From NCBI GenBank assembly GCA_050175615.1, contig JBFXIU010000058.1, forward strand, positions 1 through 16,792: a stretch of DNA of 16,792 nt, written 5' to 3'. Under the pieces are notes generated by a model. That model was not told the origin of the DNA and did not search any database. It saw nothing but the letters and a program-made list of their open reading frames with translations. Below are positions 6,898 to 13,729 of this stretch, piece by piece. Positions within the stretch are counted from its first letter, which is position 1, and every line of letters begins with the position of its first letter. The position numbers were made by a program, and so were the translations under genes. Source of the stretch: CAYXXZ01 sp050175615. GTDB lineage: Bacteria > Pseudomonadota > Gammaproteobacteria > Pseudomonadales > Porticoccaceae.

Positions 6898-7797
6898 CTA
6901 TTTTTTAATAATTGCACCAGTGCTGGCAAATTCCGGCTTGGGAAAGCCACCCCAAAGATCCATCACTTCCGATGAATTTTTCAGCATCCTCGGCTCCCTT
7001 GCACCCTCGACAGGAAATTCCTCCATACCAAAGCTGAACTCCATGGTCATGCCATCGGGGTCGGTGTAATAAAGGAACACGCTACCAGATGGCTTGTGGC
7101 GACCGGGACCAAAAACAATGGGCACATTGGCAGCCATTAAACGATTGCGAGCGCGACCGACGTCATCAATTTCGCTGACCATGAAGTTGACATGATGAAG
7201 ACCATCGCTGTCACTGTTGAGAATGGCAAAGCTGTGGTGAAACGGATTGGGGAAACAGCGCATCCACACGGCTTTGTCCTCAACATAATCCGACGAGACA
7301 AAACCGAAATGTTTCTCCATGGCATCCCAGGCCTTTTCAAACTGTGCGGTTTTAATCACCACATGGCCAAGGCGCTGTATTTTTGTTAATAACCCGGCAA
7401 ACGGCCGCGCCGGCACGGTCATCGCATAAAAGAAGTCGAAGGTGATTCCGGTGATGGGCTCGACCAGCCTAAAAGCATCGCCAATCTGCAAAAACTGGCG
7501 CTCATCCTGATCAATAGCCTGAATGTCATAGCCCAGGGCAGTGAAATGGGCGCGGGCTTTATCGTACTCCGCAGCAGACTGCACCATCAAACCGACATTG
7601 ATCAGACCGGGTTCATCCGCTTGATAAAGGGCGACATCGGTTACACCGTCGCTACAGCGAAAACTGGCGCGGGATGGGCTTTCATTCGTTGTCAGCTCCA
7701 ACCCCACCAGATCGCGATAGAACTCCACCGAGCGCTCAATATTGGTAACGCCAAGGGCTACATAGCCGAGTCTTTGATAAAGAAATGGGTGGTTCAT
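6898..7797 (-). CDS. cmtC: Extradiol ring-cleavage dioxygenase (CmtC-like, VOC fold)
   Basis: Type I extradiol dioxygenase with two vicinal-oxygen-chelate modules (about 8-125 and 139-260), 299 residues. It likely opens 2,3-dihydroxy-p-cumate between C3 and C4 while the carboxyl group is still attached. The iron ligands fit the second module: H145 (RLGHVVI), H201/H202 (GLHHVNF) and E253 (MTMEFSF). Conserved second-sphere residues include H234 (GRHKPSG) and Y244 (YYTDPDG). The ATG at 7795-7797 has AGGAG eight bases upstream. It is followed closely by the dehydrogenase gene, and a possible extra promoter lies in the 93-bp gap before it. A catechol or 2,3-dihydroxybiphenyl substrate is possible by family, but the adjoining decarboxylase gene favours a carboxylated catechol. 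Confidence 0.86.
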   Translation of the reverse strand: MNHPFLYQRLGYVALGVTNIERSVEFYRDLVGLELTTNESPSRASFRCSDGVTDVALYQADEPGLINVGLMVQSAAEYDKARAHFTALGYDIQAIDQDERQFLQIGDAFRLVEPITGITFDFFYAMTVPARPFAGLLTKIQRLGHVVIKTAQFEKAWDAMEKHFGFVSSDYVEDKAVWMRCFPNPFHHSFAILNSDSDGLHHVNFMVSEIDDVGRARNRLMAANVPIVFGPGRHKPSGSVFLYYTDPDGMTMEFSFGMEEFPVEGAREPRMLKNSSEVMDLWGGFPKPEFASTGAIIKK

Positions 7798-7841
7798 CTA
7801 GGCTGCTCCTGCGAATTTCGCTTTTTTTGGGATTTTACAAC

Positions 7842-7865
7842 AACAGTTATTATTTAAAAACAGTT
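7842..7865 (-). repeat. Direct repeat at the predicted cmtC transcription start
   Basis: AACAGTT occurs at 7842-7848 and again at 7859-7865, 17 bp apart, within an AT-rich stretch. The second copy lies just downstream of the -10 hexamer of the promoter candidate at 7873-7901, where a repressor could act. Chance is possible for a 7-mer. Confidence 0.3.
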
Positions 7866-7872
7866 CACACGC

Positions 7873-7901
7873 AATGTAAAGCAGAGTTATTTAGATGTCA
7901 A
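7873..7901 (-). promoter_or_regulatory. Candidate internal sigma70 promoter for cmtC and downstream genes
   Basis: On the minus strand a perfect -35 TTGACA (7896-7901) is followed after exactly 17 bases by TACATT (7873-7878), four of six matches to the -10 consensus. The -35 overlaps the last codons of the decarboxylase gene, and the start codon of the dioxygenase gene lies about 70 bases downstream. This would allow cmtC onward to be expressed separately from cmtD. Confidence 0.5.
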
Positions 7902-8625
7902 CTTTTTCCAACAGACAATACTCGGCCAAGGCCTGCAGCTCCTGATCTCCGTCGGTCAGGTAGCGCCACATGCGCTCAAACACACGCCCCGTCATCACCT
8001 GACGATCGATAATTTCCTGATCGCTGAGCAATCCATCACAATCCTCCACCCCCAGAGTTCTGGCCTGAAGCTCAACCCTGGCCGCATCTTCAAGAAACCA
8101 GCTGTAGGCCACCGCCTGCTCAAGGGTTTGCCCCGCAACCACGGCGCCATTGCCGCGCATGACAATGGCCGGAGAATCGCCCATCTGCTCCACCAGCCTG
8201 ATTGCGGCCTCATCATTGCGCAGCAATCTCGGATCGTCCCACAGCGGAGTGTTTGCACCAAAATACGCGGCGAGCCCATGCCTGGGTCTGGCCGTAACAC
8301 GGAACGTTGACAGGGTCATCACATTGGGCGGCATGATTCGACACACAGCCCCCGCAGACGGATTGCGGGCATAAATCTGCTGGTGAATTCTCACCTCACC
8401 AAGAACCCCTTCGGGCAAGGCGCCGCGAACATTGACCAGCGTGCCCGGCTCATTGGGGCGCAGGGTCGCCAATGGCTCTGGCGCACACACCAGAAAAGTC
8501 TCTTCATTCACCCTCAGACTGCAGTGGCCAAAGGCGTGAACCAGCCGTGCGCGACCAAGCGCGCGAGCGGCAATGCGCAATTTTATTTGCGCCGCGTTGA
8601 TTCTTTTTTGATTTGATTGATCCAT
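7891..8625 (-). CDS. cmtD: Class II aldolase-fold decarboxylase (CmtD-like)
   Basis: Class II aldolase/adducin-fold protein of 244 residues. In the p-cumate pathway CmtD removes the carboxyl group from the ring-cleavage product 2-hydroxy-3-carboxy-6-oxo-7-methylocta-2,4-dienoate. The fold is recognised from HAFGHCSLRV (30-39), E77 with IHQQIYARNP (80-89), and MRGNGAVVAG (156-165). The zinc ligands of ordinary class II aldolases are replaced: the HxH pair is R96-I-M98 (AVCRIMPP) and the third histidine, normally in a HG motif, is N159. The enzyme may therefore work without the usual metal site, or with other ligands. It is the first gene of the minus-strand operon, divergent from the oxygenase genes, and has only a weak ribosome site (AAGGGAAA). 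Assignment to CmtD rests on fold plus neighbours. Confidence 0.75.
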   Translation of the reverse strand: MDQSNQKRINAAQIKLRIAARALGRARLVHAFGHCSLRVNEETFLVCAPEPLATLRPNEPGTLVNVRGALPEGVLGEVRIHQQIYARNPSAGAVCRIMPPNVMTLSTFRVTARPRHGLAAYFGANTPLWDDPRLLRNDEAAIRLVEQMGDSPAIVMRGNGAVVAGQTLEQAVAYSWFLEDAARVELQARTLGVEDCDGLLSDQEIIDRQVMTGRVFERMWRYLTDGDQELQALAEYCLLEKVDI

Positions 8626-8770
8626 TCGAGGTTTCCCTTAAACTGTATTTTGACTGGCTGGCAAAAGTGCTTTACAAGGTACACCAACTCTGTTAATTTT
8701 GCAAAACAAACCAGATACACGGTATGCAAATAATTTTGACATGCACAGATAAAAAGGCGGAGGATGGATT
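8626..8770. promoter_or_regulatory. Divergent promoter region between cmtD and the oxygenase genes
   Basis: This 145-bp gap must serve both directions. A plus-strand candidate promoter is TTGACT (8650-8655), 17 bases, TACAAG (8673-8678). Downstream of it lies TTTTGCAAAA (8697-8706), inside a wider imperfect palindrome flanked by GTT (8692-8694) and AAC (8709-8711). ACAAACCAGA (8706-8715) resembles one half of the CymR operator. GGAGG at 8759-8763 is the ribosome site for the oxygenase GTG start. The box at 8641-8666 recurs upstream of the hydroxylase gene. None of these sites is proven. Confidence 0.5.
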
Positions 8771-10048
8771 GTGACTGAAATAATCAAATCTATAGACGAA
8801 GATATTGAGGCTGGCCGTTTTCGAGTGCCGCGCCAATCGTTCGTAAGTGATGCAGTTTTTGAGGCGGAACGGGATGCGATCTTTAATCGCTGCTGGCTCT
8901 ACCTGGGGCATGAGTCGGAACTTGCGGACGGCCCCGGCAGCTTTGTCGCACGCACCGTTGCCAACCGGGATCTGCTTTTCATTCGCGATCGCAACGATGT
9001 GGTTCGCGCTTTCTTTAACGTCTGCCCCCACCGTGGCGCGACGGTTTGCCGGGAGAAAAAAGGCAAGGCGAAAAGCTTCCAGTGCATGTATCACGGCTGG
9101 GTCTTTAAAGACAACGGCGAATTGATGCACCTTGCCGGAGAATCTTCCTACGCCAAAGACTTCAATGCCGACGGCAGTGTCAATCTCCAGGCCGTACCCA
9201 GGCTGGACAGCTACGCCGGTTTCTATTTTGTTTGCTTTAATGATGAGGTCGAATCGCTGCCTGACTATTTGGCTGGTGCCAAAGAGTATCTCGACCTTGT
9301 TGCCAACCACTCCCCCGCTGGAATGACTCTGGTTGGCGGCACCCAGGAATACGCCATCCGCGCCAACTGGAAACTGCTGGTGGAAAACAGCTTTGACGGC
9401 TACCACGCTGAAGCCACCCATGCCACCTATCTCGATTACCTGATGAACACCAACGGCGGGTTGACCAACGTCAAGCTCCAGGGCAACGCCTACGATCTCG
9501 GCAATGGTCACGCTGTTATTGAATACACAGCCCCCTGGGGGCGCCCCGTAGCCCAATGGATTCCCATGTGGGGCGAAGAGGGCAAGGCCGAAATGGATCG
9601 CGTCTACGCCGAGCTTGTCGAGCGCCTCGGCCCTGAAAAAGCTGAGCAGGTTGCCCACAAAAACCGCAACATGGTGATTTTCCCCAACCTGGTTATCAAT
9701 GACATCATGGCCATCACCATTCGCACCTTTTACCCGGTCAAGCCAGATTACATGATGGTCAACGGCTGGGCATTGGCGGCGAGTGACGAAAACGAATGGC
9801 GCCGCAAGTTCCGCCTGTTCAACTTCCTCGAATTCCTCGGACCGGGCGGCTTTGCCACTCCAGATGATGTTGAAGCCCTGGAAAAATGCCAGGCGGGCTA
9901 TAAAGCCAACTCGTCTGTGCCCTGGAATGACATTTCCAAAGGCATGAACAAAAAACAGCCGTCCTTTGACGACGAACATCAAATGAGGGCATTTTGGCGG
10001 GAGTGGAACAGACGTCTTGAGACCATTCGTCAGGAGGCCGACAAATGA
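8771..10048 (+). CDS. cmtAb: Ring-hydroxylating dioxygenase large (alpha) subunit, p-cumate type
   Basis: Catalytic subunit of a Rieske non-haem iron dioxygenase, 425 residues. It likely adds O2 across C2-C3 of p-cumate to give the cis-dihydrodiol. The Rieske centre is C85-P-H87 and C105-M-Y-H108. The catalytic domain has the bridging D209 and iron ligands H212 and H217 (NSFDGYHAEATH), with D365/D366 (TPDDVEALE) as the probable third ligand. The start is GTG at 8771-8773, seven bases after GGAGG. The nearer ATG at 8764 runs into a stop at once. The stop codon overlaps the beta-subunit start. Ferredoxin comes from the divergent operon. Benzoate- or biphenyl-type substrates are possible by family; the CmtC-CmtD-CmtE set points to p-cumate. 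Confidence 0.87.
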   Translation: MTEIIKSIDEDIEAGRFRVPRQSFVSDAVFEAERDAIFNRCWLYLGHESELADGPGSFVARTVANRDLLFIRDRNDVVRAFFNVCPHRGATVCREKKGKAKSFQCMYHGWVFKDNGELMHLAGESSYAKDFNADGSVNLQAVPRLDSYAGFYFVCFNDEVESLPDYLAGAKEYLDLVANHSPAGMTLVGGTQEYAIRANWKLLVENSFDGYHAEATHATYLDYLMNTNGGLTNVKLQGNAYDLGNGHAVIEYTAPWGRPVAQWIPMWGEEGKAEMDRVYAELVERLGPEKAEQVAHKNRNMVIFPNLVINDIMAITIRTFYPVKPDYMMVNGWALAASDENEWRRKFRLFNFLEFLGPGGFATPDDVEALEKCQAGYKANSSVPWNDISKGMNKKQPSFDDEHQMRAFWREWNRRLETIRQEADK

Positions 10049-10548
10049 ATAGTGCAACAAAAAACAAGTACGATGACTTTCTGGCCGTACAGGATCTGAT
10101 TTTTAAAGAGGCCGCGCTGATCGACAGCTGGCAGCTCGATGACTGGCTGGGGCTGTTCACGGAGGACGCTGGTTATTATGTGCCGCCCACTGACGTCGAT
10201 GACGATGCCTCTCCAGAAAAGACGCTGTTCTATATAGCTGATGACCGTGCGCGCATGGAAGAGCGCGTCATTCGCATCAAGAAAAAGACGGCGCACTCGG
10301 AGTTTCCACGGTCAAAAATTCGCCACCTGGTGAGCAATATTCGCATCATCGGAGAAAGCGATGGCATTGTCAGCGTTGATGCCGCCTTTGTCGTCTATCG
10401 CACCAAAGATGGCGCTACGGATGCCTTTATGGGTCGCTACGCCTACAAATTGAAACGCGATGGCGACAGCTTCAAAATTGCCAGTAAAAGTTGCCACCTG
10501 GATATGGATGGGCTGCGTCCCCACGGCAGAATCAGTATTATTCTGTAA
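10045..10548 (+). CDS. cmtAc: Ring-hydroxylating dioxygenase small (beta) subunit
   Basis: Structural beta subunit that pairs with the alpha subunit in an alpha3beta3 oxygenase. It has 167 residues, the normal length. The family pattern shows as an acidic N-terminal helix (AALIDSWQLDDWLGLFTEDAGYYVP, about 23-47), the ARMEERVIRI segment near 70-79, HLVSNIRI near 94-101, and the C-terminal IASKSCHLDMDG. The ATG overlaps the alpha-subunit stop (ATGA), indicating translational coupling. It ends 132 bp before the hydratase gene, and a short hairpin overlaps its stop codon. Confidence 0.88.
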   Translation: MNSATKNKYDDFLAVQDLIFKEAALIDSWQLDDWLGLFTEDAGYYVPPTDVDDDASPEKTLFYIADDRARMEERVIRIKKKTAHSEFPRSKIRHLVSNIRIIGESDGIVSVDAAFVVYRTKDGATDAFMGRYAYKLKRDGDSFKIASKSCHLDMDGLRPHGRISIIL

Positions 10549-10680
10549 TACTGCAACGAGTACTCAGCCCGCCAACGCTGCATGTAGCACCGGATCCTTC
10601 CCTGTGTTCATGCGGCGTTCGTTTGTTTAAGCTAAGCGCCCGTTTGTTTATGGCATCTGAAAAAACGAGTTAATGGAATT
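10533..10680 (+). promoter_or_regulatory. Structured gap between oxygenase and lower-pathway genes
   Basis: No gene is seen in the 132-bp gap. CAGTATT (10533-10539) pairs with AATACTG (10547-10553) across the beta-subunit stop. A larger hairpin pairs 10574-10584 with 10609-10619, 11 bp with one G-U pair and a 24-base loop. CGTTTGTTTA then occurs twice, at 10620-10629 and 10641-10650, exactly 21 bp apart, or two helical turns. The hairpins may attenuate or process the transcript, and the direct repeats may bind a regulator. The ribosome site for the next gene is weak. Confidence 0.4.
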
Positions 10681-11463
10681 ATGAATCAAGAGCAGATTAT
10701 CACCGCCAGCGAAGAGCTTTATAACGCCCTTGTCAACAGAACAACGGTGACACCGCTGAGGGAGAAATACCCCGACATCAGCATTGACGCAGCCTATCAG
10801 GTTTCCCTTCATTTACTGGCGAAACGTATCGCTGCAGGTGAAAAAGTCATCGGCAAAAAAATCGGCGTTACCAGTAAGGCGGTTCAGGACATGCTCAATG
10901 TCTACCAGCCCGATTTTGGTTTTTTAACCGATAAAATGATCTTCAGCGACCAGGTTCCCATCAGCAACACATTGATTCAGCCCCGCGCCGAAGGTGAAAT
11001 CGCTTTTTTGCTGAAAAAGCCCCTGGCGGGGCCTGGCGTCACCGAGGCGGATGTTCTCGCGGCAACGGAAGCGGTGATGCCCTGTTTTGAAATCGTCGAC
11101 TCCCGCATTGCCGACTGGAAAATCACCATTGAGGATACGGTTGCCGACAACGCCTCCTGCGGTTTGTTTGTCATCAATGACAAGGCCGCCAAAGACCCCA
11201 AAACCCTGGATCTGCCCAGCTGCGAAATGATCGTTAACAAAAATGGCCAATTCCTGAGCCGGGGCACTGGCGCCGCCGCCCTGGGCAACCCCCTGACCTG
11301 TGTGGCCTGGCTGGCAAACGTGCTTGGCCAATACGATGTCAGCCTCGATGCCGGCGACATTATTTTGTCTGGCTCTCTGGTTCCCCTTGAATCTGTCAAG
11401 GCCGGAGATACCATGTCGCTGACGATCTCGGGCATTGGCGACCTGGCCATTGAATTTATTTGA
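10681..11463 (+). CDS. cmtF: 2-hydroxypenta-2,4-dienoate hydratase (CmtF/MhpD family)
   Basis: Adds water to 2-hydroxypenta-2,4-dienoate (2-oxopent-4-enoate) to give 4-hydroxy-2-oxovalerate. The 260 residues match MhpD/DmpE/XylJ. Family signatures are GKKIGVTSKAVQ (58-69) and the metal-binding acids E104 and E106 (PRAEGEIAF) with E137 (CFEIVDSR). SGSLVPLESVKAGD near the C-terminus is also typical. The ATG at 10681 has only a poor ribosome site (GGA). It is the first of three lower-pathway genes, 22 bp before the acetaldehyde dehydrogenase gene. Confidence 0.88.
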   Translation: MNQEQIITASEELYNALVNRTTVTPLREKYPDISIDAAYQVSLHLLAKRIAAGEKVIGKKIGVTSKAVQDMLNVYQPDFGFLTDKMIFSDQVPISNTLIQPRAEGEIAFLLKKPLAGPGVTEADVLAATEAVMPCFEIVDSRIADWKITIEDTVADNASCGLFVINDKAAKDPKTLDLPSCEMIVNKNGQFLSRGTGAAALGNPLTCVAWLANVLGQYDVSLDAGDIILSGSLVPLESVKAGDTMSLTISGIGDLAIEFI

Positions 11464-11485
11464 TCCACTACTTGGTTGTTGACTT

Positions 11486-12388
11486 ATGACTACAGCGAAA
11501 ATCAAAGCGGCCATTATTGGCCCCGGCAATATCGGCACAGACCTGTTGATGAAAGCCATGCGTTCTGAGGTAATAGAACCGGTGTGGATGGTGGGTGTTG
11601 AGCCGGATTCTCCCGGCCTGGCAAGAGCCAGGGACATGGGCATCAAAACCACCTCAGAGGGCGTGGCCGGACTGGTTCCCCACATGAAAGCAGACGACAT
11701 TAAAATCTGTTTTGACGCCACCTCCGCCTATGTCCACGCCGATAACTCGCGCCAGGTTGTTGCCCAGGGCGCGATGATGATCGACCTCACGCCAGCGGCC
11801 ATCGGCCCCTACTGCATTCCTCCGGTGAACCTGGATGCCGCGCTCGCCTCCGGCGGCAGCAACGTCAATATGGTTACCTGCGGCGGCCAGGCCACCATTC
11901 CCATGGTGGCGGCGGTATCCCGTGTGCAGCCGGTGGAATACGGCGAAATTGTCGCCACCGTGGCGTCAAAATCCATTGGCCCCGGCACCCGCAAAAATAT
12001 TGACGAGTTTACCCGCACTACCGCCCGCGCGGTGGAACAGGTTGGCGGCGCCAAACGCGGCAAAGCCATTATTCTCATCAATCCGGCGGAACCGCCGTTG
12101 ATTATGCGCGACACCATCCATTGCCTGACCGTCGGCGAACCCGACCAGGAAAAAATCACCGCCTCCGTGCACGCCATGGTGGCAGAAGTGCAGCGCTATG
12201 TCCCCGGTTACCGCCTCAAAAACGGCCCGGTATTTGACGGCAGACGGGTCTCCATTTTCATGGAAGTGGAAGGTCTTGGCGACTTCCTGCCCAAGTATGC
12301 CGGCAACCTCGACATTATGACGGCGGCGGCGCTGCGCACGGCGGAAATGCTCGCGGAGAGAATGCTGGCTGCGGCGAAATCCGCATAG
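11486..12388 (+). CDS. cmtH: Acylating acetaldehyde dehydrogenase (CmtH/MhpF family)
   Basis: Converts acetaldehyde, NAD and CoA to acetyl-CoA, normally as a complex with the aldolase encoded next, which channels the aldehyde. It has 300 residues. The NAD-binding motif is IGPGNIGTD (11-19), and the catalytic cysteine is C132 in MVTCGGQAT. The C-terminal part ends with FLPKYAGNLDIMTAAALRTAE, as in DmpF/MhpF. No clear Shine-Dalgarno precedes the ATG, so translation may depend on the upstream gene 22 bp away. The aldolase gene follows after 47 bp. Confidence 0.9.
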   Translation: MTTAKIKAAIIGPGNIGTDLLMKAMRSEVIEPVWMVGVEPDSPGLARARDMGIKTTSEGVAGLVPHMKADDIKICFDATSAYVHADNSRQVVAQGAMMIDLTPAAIGPYCIPPVNLDAALASGGSNVNMVTCGGQATIPMVAAVSRVQPVEYGEIVATVASKSIGPGTRKNIDEFTRTTARAVEQVGGAKRGKAIILINPAEPPLIMRDTIHCLTVGEPDQEKITASVHAMVAEVQRYVPGYRLKNGPVFDGRRVSIFMEVEGLGDFLPKYAGNLDIMTAAALRTAEMLAERMLAAAKSA

Positions 12389-12435
12389 AAGACTGTATAG
12401 ACAACCGAAGGCGCAACCCCATTGAGGCAACCACA

Positions 12436-13455
12436 GTGAATATTGCAAACAAAAACGTCATCATCCACGACATGAGTCTCCGCGATGGCATGCACTCCAT
12501 GCGTCACCAAATCTCCCTGGAGCAGATGAAATCTGTTGCCGCAGGTCTCGACGCTGCCGGCGTTCCATTGATTGAAGTCACCCACGGCGACGGCCTCGGC
12601 GGCAACTCCGTCAACTACGGCTTTTCCGCCCATTCCGACGAAGACTATCTCCGCGCTGTGGTCGGCGTGGTCAAGCAGGCAAAAATTTCCGCCCTGCTGC
12701 TGCCAGGCATCGGCACTGTCGACGATCTCAATATGGCTCACGACTGCGGCATTGGCACCATTCGCGTCGCCACCCACTGCACCGAAGCCGATGTCTCCGA
12801 GCAGCACATTGCCGCCGGGCGCAAGCTGGGCTTGGACACCGTCGGCTTCTTGATGATGGCGCATATGATCAGCACCGAGGAGTTGTTGGTGCAGGCCAAA
12901 CTGATGGAATCCTACGGCGCCCAGTGCATCTACTGCACCGACTCCGCGGGCTATATGCTGCCCGACCAGGTCACCGAACGCATCAGCGCCCTGCGCGATC
13001 AATTGAAGCCGGAAACCCAAATCGGTTTCCACGGCCACAACAACCTCAGCCTGGGTGTGATGAACTCCCTGGCGGCAGTCGCTGCAGGTGCCGACCGCAT
13101 CGACGGCTCCGTGGCCGGCATGGGCGCTGGCGCTGGCAACACGCCACTTGAAATCTTTGTTGCCGTCCTTGAGCGAATGGAAGCAAAAACCGGCATTGAC
13201 CTGTTTAAAATCATGGACGTGGCGGAAGACCTTGTCGTCCCCATGCTGGAGGAACCGATTCGCATTGACCGTGATGCCCTCACCCTCGGCTACGCCGGTG
13301 TTTACAGCTCCTTCCTGCTCTTTGCCAAGCGCGCCGAGAAACGCTACGGGGTTTCTGCCCGCAGCATTCTGGTGGAGCTCGGCAAGCGCCGCACTGTCGG
13401 CGGTCAGGAAGATATGATCGAAGATCTGGCGCTGTCCATGGCGGCAAACAAGTAG
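12436..13455 (+). CDS. cmtG: 4-hydroxy-2-oxovalerate aldolase (CmtG/MhpE family)
   Basis: Splits 4-hydroxy-2-oxovalerate into pyruvate and acetaldehyde; partner of the preceding dehydrogenase. It has 339 residues of HMGL-like TIM barrel plus the DmpG communication domain. The active site shows R16-D17 and H20 (LRDGMH), and metal ligands H199 and H201 (GFHGHNNLS). The C-terminal LGYAGVYSSFL and VGGQEDMI motifs are those of the DmpG family. The start is GTG at 12436-12438 with GAGG eight bases upstream. It is the last gene of the plus-strand catabolic operon and is followed by a long hairpin. Confidence 0.92.
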   Translation: MNIANKNVIIHDMSLRDGMHSMRHQISLEQMKSVAAGLDAAGVPLIEVTHGDGLGGNSVNYGFSAHSDEDYLRAVVGVVKQAKISALLLPGIGTVDDLNMAHDCGIGTIRVATHCTEADVSEQHIAAGRKLGLDTVGFLMMAHMISTEELLVQAKLMESYGAQCIYCTDSAGYMLPDQVTERISALRDQLKPETQIGFHGHNNLSLGVMNSLAAVAAGADRIDGSVAGMGAGAGNTPLEIFVAVLERMEAKTGIDLFKIMDVAEDLVVPMLEEPIRIDRDALTLGYAGVYSSFLLFAKRAEKRYGVSARSILVELGKRRTVGGQEDMIEDLALSMAANK

Positions 13456-13466
13456 AAAACTCGGTC

Positions 13467-13506
13467 TGATCATCGAGCAGTTGCAACGCAACTTGCTCGA
13501 TGATCA
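13467..13506 (+). terminator. Long hairpin at the end of the lower-pathway operon
   Basis: TGATCATCGAGCAGTTGC (13467-13484) pairs with 13488-13506 around the loop AAC, giving 18 base pairs with one bulged T at 13493. It starts 11 bases after the aldolase stop. The tail is A/T-mixed with no U-run, so it is a very stable 3' hairpin rather than a classic intrinsic terminator. It may still end or protect the transcript. Confidence 0.6.
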
Positions 13507-13526
13507 CTAAATCACTAAATCACTAA
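13503..13526. repeat. Three tandem copies of an octamer
   Basis: ATCACTAA is repeated three times without interruption, overlapping the foot of the preceding hairpin. Each unit can contain an in-frame TAA or TAG depending on frame. It may be simple slippage DNA. Confidence 0.7.
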
Positions 13527-13560
13527 TAACAATCTTCAACTGCTGCTAATACTTCATAAG

Positions 13561-13716
13561 TCAGCCTATTCGATAGAGCCCGAGTGTAGCCGCCAGCCCC
13601 AAAATAGATTGTCCGTCAGGGTCAATGACTTGGCGCCATCGCCCCTTGTTATGACCCCATAAGAAATCGTTAATTTCCCCACCACGGAATATGCTGTAGT
13701 TTGTGCTTAAACAGGA
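13561..13716 (-). pseudogene. Possible C-terminal remnant of an unidentified protein
   Basis: On the minus strand a 51-codon frame runs from an upstream TAA (13717-13719) to a TGA (13561-13563) with no ATG, GTG or ribosome site at its head. The middle reads like a real protein end: NDFLWGHNKGRWRQVIDPDG, then QSILGLAATLGLYRIG and stop. I cannot name the family. It may be the tail of a gene or mobile element destroyed by rearrangement between the catabolic operon and the GST genes, or simply chance. The rest of the 13527-13729 gap shows nothing else clear. Confidence 0.2.
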
Positions 13717-13729
13717 TTAGGGCGAAATA

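Noticed and set aside
8641..8690. Possible sigma54 (-24/-12) promoter near TGGCTGGCAAAAGTGC
   Set aside because: The GG-to-GC spacing does not fit the required 10 bases on either strand.
8689..8730. A full CymR operator in the divergent promoter region
   Set aside because: Only one half (ACAAACCAGA) resembles the known operator; the opposite half is missing, so I list it only as a weak resemblance.
8693..10060. 455-codon open frame antisense to the oxygenase alpha subunit
   Set aside because: It lies wholly opposite a gene with full Rieske and iron-site motifs, and its sequence has no family features; codon bias of the real gene explains the open frame.
12208..13491. 427-codon open frame antisense to the aldolase gene
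   Set aside because: It is opposite a clear DmpG/MhpE-family gene, and its His/Gly/Ala-rich composition is typical of a mirror frame.
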